A model generated the notes under the pieces. That model worked only from the letters and a program-made list of their open reading frames with translations. It did no database searches and was not told the origin of the DNA. A DNA stretch of 30,943 nt from Mageeibacillus sp. UBA5438 (lineage in GTDB: Bacteria; Bacillota; Clostridia; Saccharofermentanales; DTU023), in contig DIRK01000025.1 in assembly GCA_002427535.1 (NCBI GenBank), positions 30,298-61,240 of the forward strand. Reading direction: 5' to 3'. How positions within the stretch are numbered: the first letter of the stretch is position 1; each line of letters opens with the position of its first letter. Shown here one piece after another: positions 7,544-15,979 of the stretch. The translations under genes and the position numbers were made by a program.

Positions 7544-9260
7544 CCCGCTCTTGTTCCTCTAAAACCTTTAAGTCGATCTTGCCGATCAGGGTTTGAGGAA
7601 ACTTGTCCAGGTACTCGATCTCTTTTGGAATTGCGTAACGCAACAGGCGCTCACCGATCAGCTGTACAATTCTTTCTTCCAAAGCCGGCTTATCCGTCCC
7701 GTCCTTGACACGCAAGAACACCTTCACTACCTGCATCTGGTAAGGATGCGGAATGCCGATGGCCGCTACCTGCAGCACCTCAGGAATCTCCGCGATCAGG
7801 TTTTCAATCTGTATCGGGTAAATCGGGATACCCGACACCTTGATCATGCGCTTGATACGGCTTGTAAAGTGGTAGAAACCATCGGGGTCACGGTAACCCA
7901 GATCGCCCGTCTCCACCCAGATCTCGCCGTCCGCGTGGCGGACAAGCGCTTCATTCGTGGCCTCAGGCTGGTTCAGGTAACCCTTCATGACCATGGAACC
8001 GGTGACACAAATCTCGCCGATCTCACCGTCTTCTTTGATTTCTTTTGTCTCAGGATCGATGATCTTCATCTTCGTATTGGCCAAGGGTAAACCGATGCCG
8101 CTTCGGTCAGAGGAAGCGTCATGCGTCAAACTGCACACCGTGACCGTCTCCGTTAAGCCGTAACCCTCGCGCAAACGACCGTTTGCGCCGCGTTCTATCA
8201 AGAAGCGATCAAAGCGCTCTTTCAATTCAGGCGTCAGGGAATCACCGCCGCAAAACAAAGCTCTAAACGAAGAAAAATCAACATGCTGCATCAGGGGATC
8301 ATTTAACACCGCCTCAAACAGTGTCGGCACACCGGCCATCAAAGTCGGTTTTTGCTTCTTGATGATCCGGGCCAACTTCTTCGTGGAAAACTGCGGCACA
8401 AGAATACACGCCGCGCCGTTCACCAGCATCGCGTGCATCCCGATACACAGGCCAAAGCCGTGAAACAGGGGCAAAATCGCAATAAACGACTCTCCGTAAG
8501 GCCTCGGGGCATCAATGGGGAACCCAAGCGCTGTAAAAATCTGGCAGGCAATCCCGTTGAAATTGCGATCCGACAGCATCACGGTCTTGGCCGCCGCCGT
8601 GGTACCACCGCTGTGCAGGTACACCGAAACGCGATCCGGATCATCCGCGGGGGCGGGGAGTGCGGTGTCTTTCCCGTTTTTCACCATCTCATCCCAAAGG
8701 AGCCAGTGCCTATTTTTAGGCATGAGGCTCAAGGCTTTTTTTCCCTTCGTCCAATAAAGACCCATGCGGCTCAAGGTATCGCCTGAACGCGCCATGGGGG
8801 CAACCAAGACCGTCTCAAGCGGGGATCCCGGGCGATGTTCTTCCACATGCGCGGCAAAGCGCTTCATAAAAATTTCGGGGAAACATAAGAAACGACTTTC
8901 GGTCTCATGGATAATCTCCATCACCTGGGCGGCCGGCGCCAAAGGATGGATCATGTTACAGACGCCGCCTAAGCGGTTCACGGCATAGAACAAAACAACC
9001 GTCTCGGGGATGTTCGGCAGACAGATGGCAAAGACATCGCCCTTTTTGAATCCCATTTGGATGAGGCCTTTCGCGCAGTCATCGATTTCGCGGTCTAGCG
9101 CCTCAAAGTTCATGCGGGCATTCAAAAAAGACAAAGCCTCTTCGGACGGGCGAAGAAGCGCCATATCGTGCACAATGTCGTACATCGTTTTGTTCGGGAT
9201 ATCAAAGTGTTCTTGAAAACTTTTGTCTACGATCGAGGGATCGGGGAATTGTTGATACAT
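7518..9260 (-). CDS. AMP-forming acyl-CoA synthetase/ligase
   Basis: This is an ANL-superfamily enzyme that activates a carboxylic acid with ATP and transfers it to CoA (or another thiol). GGAGG sits 5 nt before the ATG on the minus strand. Motifs in order are the phosphate loop SGGTTAAAK at residues 217-225, REGYGLTET, the hinge TGDLGYRDPDGFYHF, RIKRMIKVSG, and the catalytic lysine in GKID (Lys561). The phosphate loop normally reads SGTTG-PK; here Gly-Ala and Pro-Ala replacements leave the Thr pair and Lys, so activity is plausible but the loop is unusual. At 580 residues it is family-sized, and it lacks membrane or signal segments. A medium- or long-chain fatty acid is the likely substrate, but this is not determinable. 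It is transcribed alone, divergent from radA. Confidence 0.9.
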   Translation of the reverse strand: MYQQFPDPSIVDKSFQEHFDIPNKTMYDIVHDMALLRPSEEALSFLNARMNFEALDREIDDCAKGLIQMGFKKGDVFAICLPNIPETVVLFYAVNRLGGVCNMIHPLAPAAQVMEIIHETESRFLCFPEIFMKRFAAHVEEHRPGSPLETVLVAPMARSGDTLSRMGLYWTKGKKALSLMPKNRHWLLWDEMVKNGKDTALPAPADDPDRVSVYLHSGGTTAAAKTVMLSDRNFNGIACQIFTALGFPIDAPRPYGESFIAILPLFHGFGLCIGMHAMLVNGAACILVPQFSTKKLARIIKKQKPTLMAGVPTLFEAVLNDPLMQHVDFSSFRALFCGGDSLTPELKERFDRFLIERGANGRLREGYGLTETVTVCSLTHDASSDRSGIGLPLANTKMKIIDPETKEIKEDGEIGEICVTGSMVMKGYLNQPEATNEALVRHADGEIWVETGDLGYRDPDGFYHFTSRIKRMIKVSGIPIYPIQIENLIAEIPEVLQVAAIGIPHPYQMQVVKVFLRVKDGTDKPALEERIVQLIGERLLRYAIPKEIEYLDKFPQTLIGKIDLKVLEEQERVKYESSLK

Positions 9261-9279
9261 GGGGTCCTCCCTTCATACA

Positions 9280-9311
9280 TCGATGTCCATCGAGTATTCA
9301 TCATTCTATCA
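9280..9311 (-). promoter_or_regulatory. Extended -10 promoter and inverted repeat upstream of the acyl-CoA synthetase
   Basis: On the minus strand, TGA-TAGAAT (9311 down to 9303) forms an extended -10 box; no good -35 was found. TCGATG-tc-CATCGA at 9280-9293 is a perfect 6-bp inverted repeat lying at the predicted transcription start, a common place for a repressor site. The regulator is unknown. Confidence 0.4.
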
Positions 9312-9329
9312 TTTATGGGAGGCATACCC

Positions 9330-9335
9330 TATAAT
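9330..9335 (+). promoter_or_regulatory. Candidate -10 box for radA
   Basis: A perfect TATAAT stands 39 bp before the radA ATG. The -35 region at the correct spacing (TATCAT) is poor, so confidence is limited. Confidence 0.4.
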
Positions 9336-9373
9336 TATTCTATTGGTTTGCAAAATGAGAAAAAGGTGAGGGA

Positions 9374-10777
9374 ATGGCAAAAGCAAAAACAATATTTGTC
9401 TGTGAAGAATGCGGCCACGAGACGAGCGGTTGGCTTGGGCGTTGCCCGTCTTGCGGGGCCTGGAATTCCTTTTTTGCCCAAAAGGAAACAGCGCCCCCCA
9501 AAGCGGGCGAACGCCGCGGGAGCTGGCTTTCCCAAGAGGGAGAAGCGGGGGCGGAAGTGATCGATCTTTCCTCAGTGGACATCCAGAAAGCACCCAAAGA
9601 ACCCACCCATATAAAAGAACTGGACCGCGTCCTGGGTGGAGGTTTGGTCCAAGGTTCCCTTATCCTTTTAGGCGGCGACCCGGGCATCGGGAAATCCACC
9701 CTGGCGCTTTCCATTGTAGGGAACCGAAAGAGGGGGGAAGTCCTCTATGTCACAGGCGAAGAGAGTGCCGAGCAGGTCGCGGCAAGAAGCCGCCGCTTAG
9801 GACTCCAAAGTCAATCCATCCCGCTTGTCACCACGACGAATCTTTCGGCCATCGAAGCCTTGTTGGCAGAACGCCGCCCCGAGCTTGTGGTCATCGACTC
9901 CATCCAGACGGTATACGCGGATGACGTCAATTCCGCCCCGGGAAGCGTCGCCCAGCTTCGCGAAGCCGGGATGGGCTTCTTGCGCATGGCCAAGTCGCTC
10001 GGCATCACGATTATCCTGACAGGCCATGTCACAAAAGAAGGCGCGATCGCGGGGCCGCGTGTCTTGGAACATATGGTGGACACCGTCCTTTATTTTGAAG
10101 GTGAAAAGGACAGCCCCCTGAGAATCCTGCGCGCGGTGAAAAACCGCTTTGCCTCCACCGAAGAAATCGGAATCTTTGAAATGACCGAGCAAGGCCTGCT
10201 GTCCGTTTTGGAAGCTTCCGGGCTATTCATAGACGGCAAACCGAAAAATGTTCCGGGCTCCGTCACCACCGCTATATTAGAAGGGACGCGCCCGATCCTG
10301 TTAGAGATCCAGGCGCTGACCGTGCCGTCGAACTACGGCACACCCATTAGGATGGCCCAGGGCCTCGACCGCTCACGCCTCGTCATGCTCATGGCCGTGG
10401 CCGAAAAAAAGACAGGGATTGACATGGGTGCGCTTGACGCCTACGTCAACGTCACCGGAGGCTACCGCGTGAAAGGAACCTCCGTCGATCTGGCGGTCTT
10501 AGCCGCCCTCATCTCATCCGTACGTGACAAACCGGTGAAAACCGACATCATTGTCGTCGGAGAAGTAGGACTGACCGGTGAAATACGCGCCATCTCCCGC
10601 ATGGTCGATTCTTTGGAAGAGGCTTACCGCACAGGCTGGACGCGCTTTGTCGTACCGGCCGCCGCCAAGGGGAAACTCATGCGCTTTGAAGAACGCAGTG
10701 ACGTCCAAGTGTTTTACGTCAGCGAATTAAATGAGGCCTGGGACCTTTTGTTCCAAAAGGAGGCGAAAGGTGACTGA
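9374..10777 (+). CDS. radA: DNA repair protein RadA (Sms)
   Basis: RadA is a RecA-like, hexameric branch-migration helicase that helps process recombination intermediates. The N-terminal zinc finger uses Cys10/Cys13 and Cys24/Cys27. The RecA-type ATPase core has Walker A GGDPGIGKST at residues 100-109 and Walker B LVVIDSIQ. The RadA-specific motif at residues 256-260 reads KNRFA rather than the usual KNRFG. The C-terminal Lon-protease-like domain (from about 340, with VNVTGGYRV) is present and lacks proteolytic function in this family. The length of 467 residues is normal. AAAGGTGAGGG precedes the ATG. ispD overlaps its 3' end by 8 nt, the common Bacillota order radA then ispD without the usual disA or clpC neighbours. 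Confidence 0.96.
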   Translation: MAKAKTIFVCEECGHETSGWLGRCPSCGAWNSFFAQKETAPPKAGERRGSWLSQEGEAGAEVIDLSSVDIQKAPKEPTHIKELDRVLGGGLVQGSLILLGGDPGIGKSTLALSIVGNRKRGEVLYVTGEESAEQVAARSRRLGLQSQSIPLVTTTNLSAIEALLAERRPELVVIDSIQTVYADDVNSAPGSVAQLREAGMGFLRMAKSLGITIILTGHVTKEGAIAGPRVLEHMVDTVLYFEGEKDSPLRILRAVKNRFASTEEIGIFEMTEQGLLSVLEASGLFIDGKPKNVPGSVTTAILEGTRPILLEIQALTVPSNYGTPIRMAQGLDRSRLVMLMAVAEKKTGIDMGALDAYVNVTGGYRVKGTSVDLAVLAALISSVRDKPVKTDIIVVGEVGLTGEIRAISRMVDSLEEAYRTGWTRFVVPAAAKGKLMRFEERSDVQVFYVSELNEAWDLLFQKEAKGD

Positions 10778-11501
10778 CACGCCACAGGTATTTGCCATCT
10801 TGCTTGCCGCGGGGAGCGGGCGCCGAGTGGGACATACTGAAAACAAACTATTTTTAGACATTCTGGGACGCACGATTTTGGAGCGAGCGGCCCGCCGCCT
10901 TTTTTTACACCCCCGGGTCACCCAAGGGATTGTCGTCATTTCTGAGGACGAAAAAATGCGCGTCCGATCCCTCTTAGAAGCCATGTCTACAGAAGTTCCC
11001 CTCGTCTTTGTCAAAGGAGGCAAGACACGCCAGGAATCAGCGTATTGGGGGCTATTGGAAGCGTCAAAAATAGCGGGCGACAAAAAGGCGTCGCGCAACA
11101 TCGCGCTCATCCACGACGCCGCCCGCTGCTTTGTCTCCGACCGGATCATCCAAGATGTCGTTGACACGATCGTGAATGAACGCGTGGGGGCCGCCCCCGC
11201 GATCACACCGCCCGACACCACACGGCTTTTAGATGAAAAGGGCCTGTATGTCAAAAAGACCCTTCCGCGAGAACGCGTGGCGCTCATGCAGACGCCCCAG
11301 GGGGCCGATCTGGATGTACTCTTACAGGCGCTTGAAATCGCAAAGACAAAGGACGTACAGGCCACCGACGACCTTGAGCTCCTGATCCGCATCGGCTATC
11401 CGGTGAAACTTGTTTCGGGCGAAGTGGAAAACATGAAGGTGACCGTGAAAGAAGATTTACCGCTTGCTTCATTTTTCGCCGAAAGCCATCCCCATTTATG
11501 A
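10770..11501 (+). CDS. ispD: 2-C-methyl-D-erythritol 4-phosphate cytidylyltransferase
   Basis: This enzyme of the non-mevalonate isoprenoid pathway joins CTP and methylerythritol phosphate. The GTG at 10770 is chosen because AAAAGGAGG (10756-10763) lies 6 nt upstream and the protein then starts just before the nucleotide-binding motif; the longer frame from 10731 would run through the ribosome site and radA. Visible motifs are LLAAGSGRRVG (nucleotide binding), KGGKTRQES, HDAARCF, QTPQGAD, the metal-binding ATDDLEL, and the closing NMKVTVKEDL. It has 243 residues, normal for IspD and without a fused IspF domain. It overlaps the radA stop by 8 nt, so translation is probably coupled. It implies that the organism makes isoprenoids by the MEP route. 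Confidence 0.95.
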   Translation: MTDTPQVFAILLAAGSGRRVGHTENKLFLDILGRTILERAARRLFLHPRVTQGIVVISEDEKMRVRSLLEAMSTEVPLVFVKGGKTRQESAYWGLLEASKIAGDKKASRNIALIHDAARCFVSDRIIQDVVDTIVNERVGAAPAITPPDTTRLLDEKGLYVKKTLPRERVALMQTPQGADLDVLLQALEIAKTKDVQATDDLELLIRIGYPVKLVSGEVENMKVTVKEDLPLASFFAESHPHL

Positions 11502-11571
11502 TAAACTGTCAGAAACAACAGTCGTTCAATGATGTGCGTAATCATTTAACTTCACCTCCAGGAGGTTTCTT
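11497..11571 (+). promoter_or_regulatory. Short leader with candidate -10 and three inverted repeats
   Basis: TATGAT at 11497-11502 overlaps the ispD stop and could be a -10 box; its -35 is weak. The leader then holds ACTGT/ACAGT (11505-11522), AATGAT/ATCATT (11528-11546) and ACCTCC-a-GGAGGT (11554-11566). The last includes the ribosome site itself, so folding would hide it from the ribosome. This could be translation control, but chance is possible with such short arms. Confidence 0.35.
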
Positions 11572-13245
11572 ATGGCCAAGGCACCCCAGCCGACAACAAC
11601 CCGTTTACAGACCACTGTAAACGCCCGCTATTACCCCGGTGAGGGCGTGGCGGACGCTTACTGTCTCGACGGCAAATTTCCGGGCAAACGTGAAACGCGC
11701 ACGGTCAATCTGACGCTTGACCGCGAAGCCCGCAGCTTCTTGATTTCCGTTTTCGCCTATCCGACGGATGCGAGAACAAGGCAGGAAACATGGCAGGCGC
11801 CGCTCGTCAAGCTGTCCGCACAGCTTGCCGACCTTGGTGGCGAAATCGACACGGATATTAATGATCTTGCCGAAGCGGCCCTTGATGTGACAGGCGGCCT
11901 GAAACTTGCAGAAGAAGAGGGGCGTGAACCGTACTTTAGTTCGATCATCGTAAGAGACGGAGAAATCGCCTCTGTGACCGTGGGTGAGGGACTGGCCTTT
12001 ATTTACCGTCAGGGCGTGCTCTATCCTTTGACAAGCCACGGAAAAGAACTAGAAGCCATTGATGTGCGCGGCGACCGCGTGGAGGGTGTTTTTGATTTTA
12101 TTGCCGGAGAAGCCGGGGCGATTCGTTATTCGAATATCGCGCAGGTGGAAGACGGCGATCTTGTGGTGCTATGTAACGGCGAACTGTATGACGTGGTGGG
12201 CCAAAAAGAGTTGATGCGGCTTTTAGGAGACGCGGAAGATGAGATGGATGCCGCCGCCTCCCTATTGACCGCGGCCGCTTCCCAGATGCCCGGCACACCG
12301 ATGCAGGTGGCCGTCACACGGATCTCCCAGATGAAGGCCTCCGAACAACAGACGAGCAAATTCAGCCTCGGACGTTTTGCGACCCAGGCGATGGAGCCGG
12401 TGGTCATTCCCGAAGCGCCGCCTGTGGATCCCGCATTTGCCAGAACACAGCGTTATGAGCGCCAGGATATGGTCGACCGCGGCCGTCGCGAACCGCCGCG
12501 TGAGGAAGAACCCGCATGGGATCTGCCTCCGATGCCGGTGAGTGAGGCGACCGAGCCTTTTGAATCGGTGGTCCCGAGAATGGGCGGCTTTGATGAGGAG
12601 CGCCCCTTCGATGACTTCTTTGAGGCGTCAGCCTTCGGACAAGAAGAAACGGATCTTCCGGTCTTTGCCTATTCACCTGACCAGCAAAAACGCAGACGTC
12701 AGGAGGGGACAGGCGGCTACGGCGATTACGATCGTCGTGACCTATGGGATACGGGCGATGATCTTGACGCGCCGCGCGGCTATGACCCCTACGGCGACGA
12801 CTATGACGATTATGATGACGGATACAGCAGGAAACCCAAAAGAGGATCGGACCAGACAAGACGCCTTGTCTTTTACGCCATCCTGATCGCGATCATTGTG
12901 ATCTGTATCGTCGCGCTCATCAAGCTCTTGGGCGGGAGTAAGAAACCGGTGGAGACAGAACCCCCTGAGACCTCACCCTCGATTTCGGTGCCGGTTGAAC
13001 AGACCACCCCACCCACCCAGACCGAACCGCCCGAAGAGACGGAGCCCCCGGAGCCGACAAGCGTGGATCGGATCCACGTCGTGGTCGCCGGTGATTCCTG
13101 GTGGGGGATCTGCATGCGCTATTATGATCGGGCCAGTGAGACGCTTTGCGAGAAGCTTGCGGAATATAATGACATGAGCGTCACGAATCTTTATGTCGGA
13201 AATGAGATCGCAATTCCGCCGCTGTCTGAACTGTTGGGCGACTGA
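11572..13245 (+). CDS. Membrane protein with PP2C-like pseudophosphatase domain, one TM segment and LysM domain
   Basis: I do not recognise a named family for the whole protein. Residues about 10-250 follow the pattern of a PP2C-type phosphatase. In order there is a strand SSIIVRDGEIASVTVG; VGEGLAFIYRQGVLYPLTSHG at 137 onward, where active enzymes have VGDSRAY; GDLVVLCNGELYDVV at 195-209, where active enzymes have LCSDGLWDVV; and PGTPMQVAVTRI at 240, where they have DN-T. All metal-binding acids appear lost. A disordered acidic, Pro-rich linker (about 260-425) follows, then one transmembrane helix (about 431-451), a Pro/Thr/Glu-rich spacer, and a C-terminal LysM domain (about 502-550) beginning VVVAGDSWWGICMRYY. 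With no signal peptide the N-terminus should be inside and LysM outside, binding peptidoglycan. AGGAGG precedes the ATG. It is followed by a terminator. A sensory or scaffolding role at the wall is inferred. Confidence 0.8.
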   Translation: MAKAPQPTTTRLQTTVNARYYPGEGVADAYCLDGKFPGKRETRTVNLTLDREARSFLISVFAYPTDARTRQETWQAPLVKLSAQLADLGGEIDTDINDLAEAALDVTGGLKLAEEEGREPYFSSIIVRDGEIASVTVGEGLAFIYRQGVLYPLTSHGKELEAIDVRGDRVEGVFDFIAGEAGAIRYSNIAQVEDGDLVVLCNGELYDVVGQKELMRLLGDAEDEMDAAASLLTAAASQMPGTPMQVAVTRISQMKASEQQTSKFSLGRFATQAMEPVVIPEAPPVDPAFARTQRYERQDMVDRGRREPPREEEPAWDLPPMPVSEATEPFESVVPRMGGFDEERPFDDFFEASAFGQEETDLPVFAYSPDQQKRRRQEGTGGYGDYDRRDLWDTGDDLDAPRGYDPYGDDYDDYDDGYSRKPKRGSDQTRRLVFYAILIAIIVICIVALIKLLGGSKKPVETEPPETSPSISVPVEQTTPPTQTEPPEETEPPEPTSVDRIHVVVAGDSWWGICMRYYDRASETLCEKLAEYNDMSVTNLYVGNEIAIPPLSELLGD

Positions 13246-13273
13246 CCGCTTGATTTGTAGCGGAGACGATAAG

Positions 13274-13298
13274 AAAGGCCCGGAAGTTCCGGGCCTTT
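13274..13298 (+). terminator. Hairpin terminator before alaS
   Basis: A perfect inverted repeat (AAAGGCCCGGAA at 13274-13285 and its complement at 13287-13298) gives a strong stem ending in TTT. The T run is short, so termination may be partial, and read-through into alaS 31 nt later is possible. No T-box leader precedes alaS. Confidence 0.75.
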
Positions 13299-13328
13299 GC
13301 ACATAAACATACATTCGAGGTGAACCAC

Positions 13329-15977
13329 GTGAAAGAACTAAGCCTTAATACCATCCGAAGTCTCTTTCTAGACTTCTTTAAACAGCATGGGCACCTGGTC
13401 CTGCCAAGCTTCTCGCTTGTGCCCGAAAACGATCCTTCGATCCTCCTCATCAACGCGGGGATGACCCCGATGAAATCATGGTTCACAGGCTCTGAAACAC
13501 CGCCTGCTCCCAGAATCGCCACCTGTCAAAAATGTATCCGCACACCGGACATCGACCGTGTGGGCATCACGGACCGCCACGGGACTTTCTTTGAGATGCT
13601 GGGCAACTTTTCCTTCGGCGACTACTTTAAAAAGGAAGCGATTCAATGGGCCTGGGATTTCTCTCTCGAGGTCTTAGGCATGCCCGAGGAGCGGATCCAC
13701 GTCACGGTCCATGTCGACGACGATGAGGCCTATGACCTGTGGATTAAAACTGGTGTGCCGCCTGAGCGCATTTCACGTTTTGACGAGGAGAATTTTTGGG
13801 AGCACGGTACCGGCCCCTGCGGCCCCTGTTCCGAATTGTTCTTCGACCGGGGGGAAGCGTACGGCTGCGGCAGTCCTGACTGCGCGGTGGGCTGTGAATG
13901 CGACCGTTACATCGAATACTGGAACCTGGTGTTCACCCAGTTCGACAAACAAGAGGATGGAAGCTACGTTCCCTTGGAAAAGAAAAACATCGACACAGGC
14001 GCGGGCCTTGAGCGCATCGCGGCCATCATGCAGGGCGTCACGAGCATGTTCGAAGTCGATACCATTCGCGCCATCTTGGACTCTGCCTCAAAAGAAACCA
14101 ATACCGTCTACGGCGCCTCACAAGAAACGGACATCGCCATACGGGTCATCACGGACCATGTGCGCTCCGCCATGATGATGATCGCCGACGGGATCTTGCC
14201 CGGCAATGAGGGGCGAGGCTATGTGCTGCGCCGCCTGATCCGCCGCGCCTCACGGCAGGGGAGGCTCTTAGGCCTTGACCGCCCCTTTTTGACGCCCATC
14301 ATGAGGACGGCGATCTTACAGTCCCAGGAACACTATCCTGAGCTCGGCCGTGAGGAGGCAATTATCGCGGTGTTGGAAACTGAAGAAAAGCGCTTTGACC
14401 GGACCATCCGCCAGGGGCTCGAGCTCTTGCAGGAGGCCTGCGATAAAGAAAAGGAAAAGGGAAGCGCTATCCTCTCAGGTAAAATCGCCTTCTTATTGCA
14501 CGACACCTTCGGCTTTCCCATTGAGTTGACGACCGAGATTGCTAAAGAAATGGGTCTTACAGTCGACCGTGAAAGCTTTAATATTGAGATGCAGGAGCAG
14601 CGAACAAGGGCGAGGGCCGACTTTTTAGAAAAAACGTCCACGGCCTGGGGCCAGGTGGTCCTGCCCGATGAGGTCCGTGCGCTCGAAGCGACTCGCTTCT
14701 TAGGTTATGACACATTGGAAGCCAAAGAAACACTCCTGTACATCCTCCGACTGTCAGAGGACAAGAAATCACTTCTTTTGGTCGATGAAGCCCAGACGGG
14801 CGATGAGGTCTTCCTGGTCACCCAAGCGACGCCCTTCTACGCCTTAGGCGGCGGCCAGACCGCCGACCAGGGCATGGGCTACCAGGCAGGCGGCACGGCT
14901 GTCATTGACAGTGCTGAGCGCACAGGCGACGGCATTGTCCTCCACCAGGCGACCGTGGGACAGGGGACACTGAAAGTGGGAGATACGATCTCTCTTTCTG
15001 TCGCTCGCGGCGAGCGCAAGGCCACCGCAAGAAACCACACAGCCACGCATTTACTGCACGCGGCGCTCCGCGCCATCTTGGGCGAACAGACCACCCAGAA
15101 AGGTTCCTTCGTGTCGCCTGACAGACTCCGCTTCGATTTCCAGCATGACGGCCCTGTCAGCGATGAAAAATTGCGTGAGATCGAGCAGTTTGTGAACCGT
15201 GCCATCTTAGATGACCTGAAGGTCAACACCGAACTCATGGCCATCGATGAAGCAAGAGCCTCGGGCGCGGTGGCGCTCTTTGGCGAAAAATACGATGACG
15301 CGGTGCGCGTGGTGTCCTGCGGCGCCCTGTCGCGCGAACTTTGCGGGGGCACACACCTCAGTTCCACAGGTGAAATGGCATTTTTCCGCATCCTAACCGA
15401 AAGCGGAATCGCGTCGGGCATCCGCCGCATTGAAGCGGTGACAGGAGAGCGGGCGGTGGAAGAGGCGGCCGCAGACGCTGAACTCTTGACGCTTTTGGGA
15501 GAACAGCTGCGCGCGCCTAAAAAAGAACTTCTGAATAAACTGATTCATTTGGAAGACCGCGTCCGCGAACTGTCAGACGAGGTCAAAGCCTTAGAACGCG
15601 GCAAGTTGGCCGAGTCGGTGGAAGACATCAGCTCGGAGGAGGAAGTCATCGGAGCCTTTCATGTGTTGACCCATGTGTTTTCTGATTTTGACGCCGAACA
15701 GCTTCGAGAAGCCGGCGACCGCTTCCGCGACCGCCTGGGCGAGATGGCCGTCGTGGTCTTGGCTTCCGCCTTGCCCGACAAGGTCCTGTGGCTTGCCATG
15801 GTAGCTCCGGGCGCGGTGAAAAAAGGCATGAAGGCCGGCGATCTGGTCCGAGAGGCCGCGAAGATAACAGGTGGCGGAGGCGGCGGGCGCCCGGATATGG
15901 CGCAGGCCGGCGGCCGCGACGTCAGTCAAGTGGATGTAGCCTTTGAGGCCATACGTTCAATGATCCGGGAGATATAA
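13329..15977 (+). CDS. alaS: Alanyl-tRNA synthetase
   Basis: AlaRS charges tRNA-Ala with alanine and edits mischarged Ser/Gly. The GTG at 13329 is preferred over GTG 13320 because GAGG (13317-13320) lies 8 nt upstream and the product then begins KELSLNTIRSLFLDFF, the standard N-terminus. The class II catalytic core occupies the first ~240 residues and includes HGTGPCGPCSE around residue 164. The tRNA-binding helices follow. The editing domain has HTATH at 570-574 and CGGTH at 672-676, supplying all four zinc ligands. The C-terminal oligomerisation region ends with the Gly-rich GGGGGGRPDMAQAGG. The 882-residue length is full. There is no T-box in the leader, unlike many Bacillota synthetase genes. 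The HIT gene follows 2 nt after the stop. Confidence 0.98.
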   Translation: MKELSLNTIRSLFLDFFKQHGHLVLPSFSLVPENDPSILLINAGMTPMKSWFTGSETPPAPRIATCQKCIRTPDIDRVGITDRHGTFFEMLGNFSFGDYFKKEAIQWAWDFSLEVLGMPEERIHVTVHVDDDEAYDLWIKTGVPPERISRFDEENFWEHGTGPCGPCSELFFDRGEAYGCGSPDCAVGCECDRYIEYWNLVFTQFDKQEDGSYVPLEKKNIDTGAGLERIAAIMQGVTSMFEVDTIRAILDSASKETNTVYGASQETDIAIRVITDHVRSAMMMIADGILPGNEGRGYVLRRLIRRASRQGRLLGLDRPFLTPIMRTAILQSQEHYPELGREEAIIAVLETEEKRFDRTIRQGLELLQEACDKEKEKGSAILSGKIAFLLHDTFGFPIELTTEIAKEMGLTVDRESFNIEMQEQRTRARADFLEKTSTAWGQVVLPDEVRALEATRFLGYDTLEAKETLLYILRLSEDKKSLLLVDEAQTGDEVFLVTQATPFYALGGGQTADQGMGYQAGGTAVIDSAERTGDGIVLHQATVGQGTLKVGDTISLSVARGERKATARNHTATHLLHAALRAILGEQTTQKGSFVSPDRLRFDFQHDGPVSDEKLREIEQFVNRAILDDLKVNTELMAIDEARASGAVALFGEKYDDAVRVVSCGALSRELCGGTHLSSTGEMAFFRILTESGIASGIRRIEAVTGERAVEEAAADAELLTLLGEQLRAPKKELLNKLIHLEDRVRELSDEVKALERGKLAESVEDISSEEEVIGAFHVLTHVFSDFDAEQLREAGDRFRDRLGEMAVVVLASALPDKVLWLAMVAPGAVKKGMKAGDLVREAAKITGGGGGGRPDMAQAGGRDVSQVDVAFEAIRSMIREI

Positions 15978-15979
15978 GG

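Noticed and set aside
9340..9714. Minus-strand frames over the radA start
   Set aside because: They are opposite the RadA zinc finger and Walker region, which are clearly coding on the plus strand.
12404..12859. Long minus-strand frame opposite the PP2C-like/LysM gene
   Set aside because: Arg/Pro/His-rich composition and no family motif; it mirrors the acidic linker of the plus-strand gene and has no ribosome site.
13299..13328. T-box riboswitch before alaS
   Set aside because: The leader is only about 30 nt long and has no T-box sequence or specifier stem.
14879..15430. 183-codon minus-strand frame inside alaS
   Set aside because: It lies opposite the fully conserved editing domain and shows Ser/Arg-rich shadow composition.
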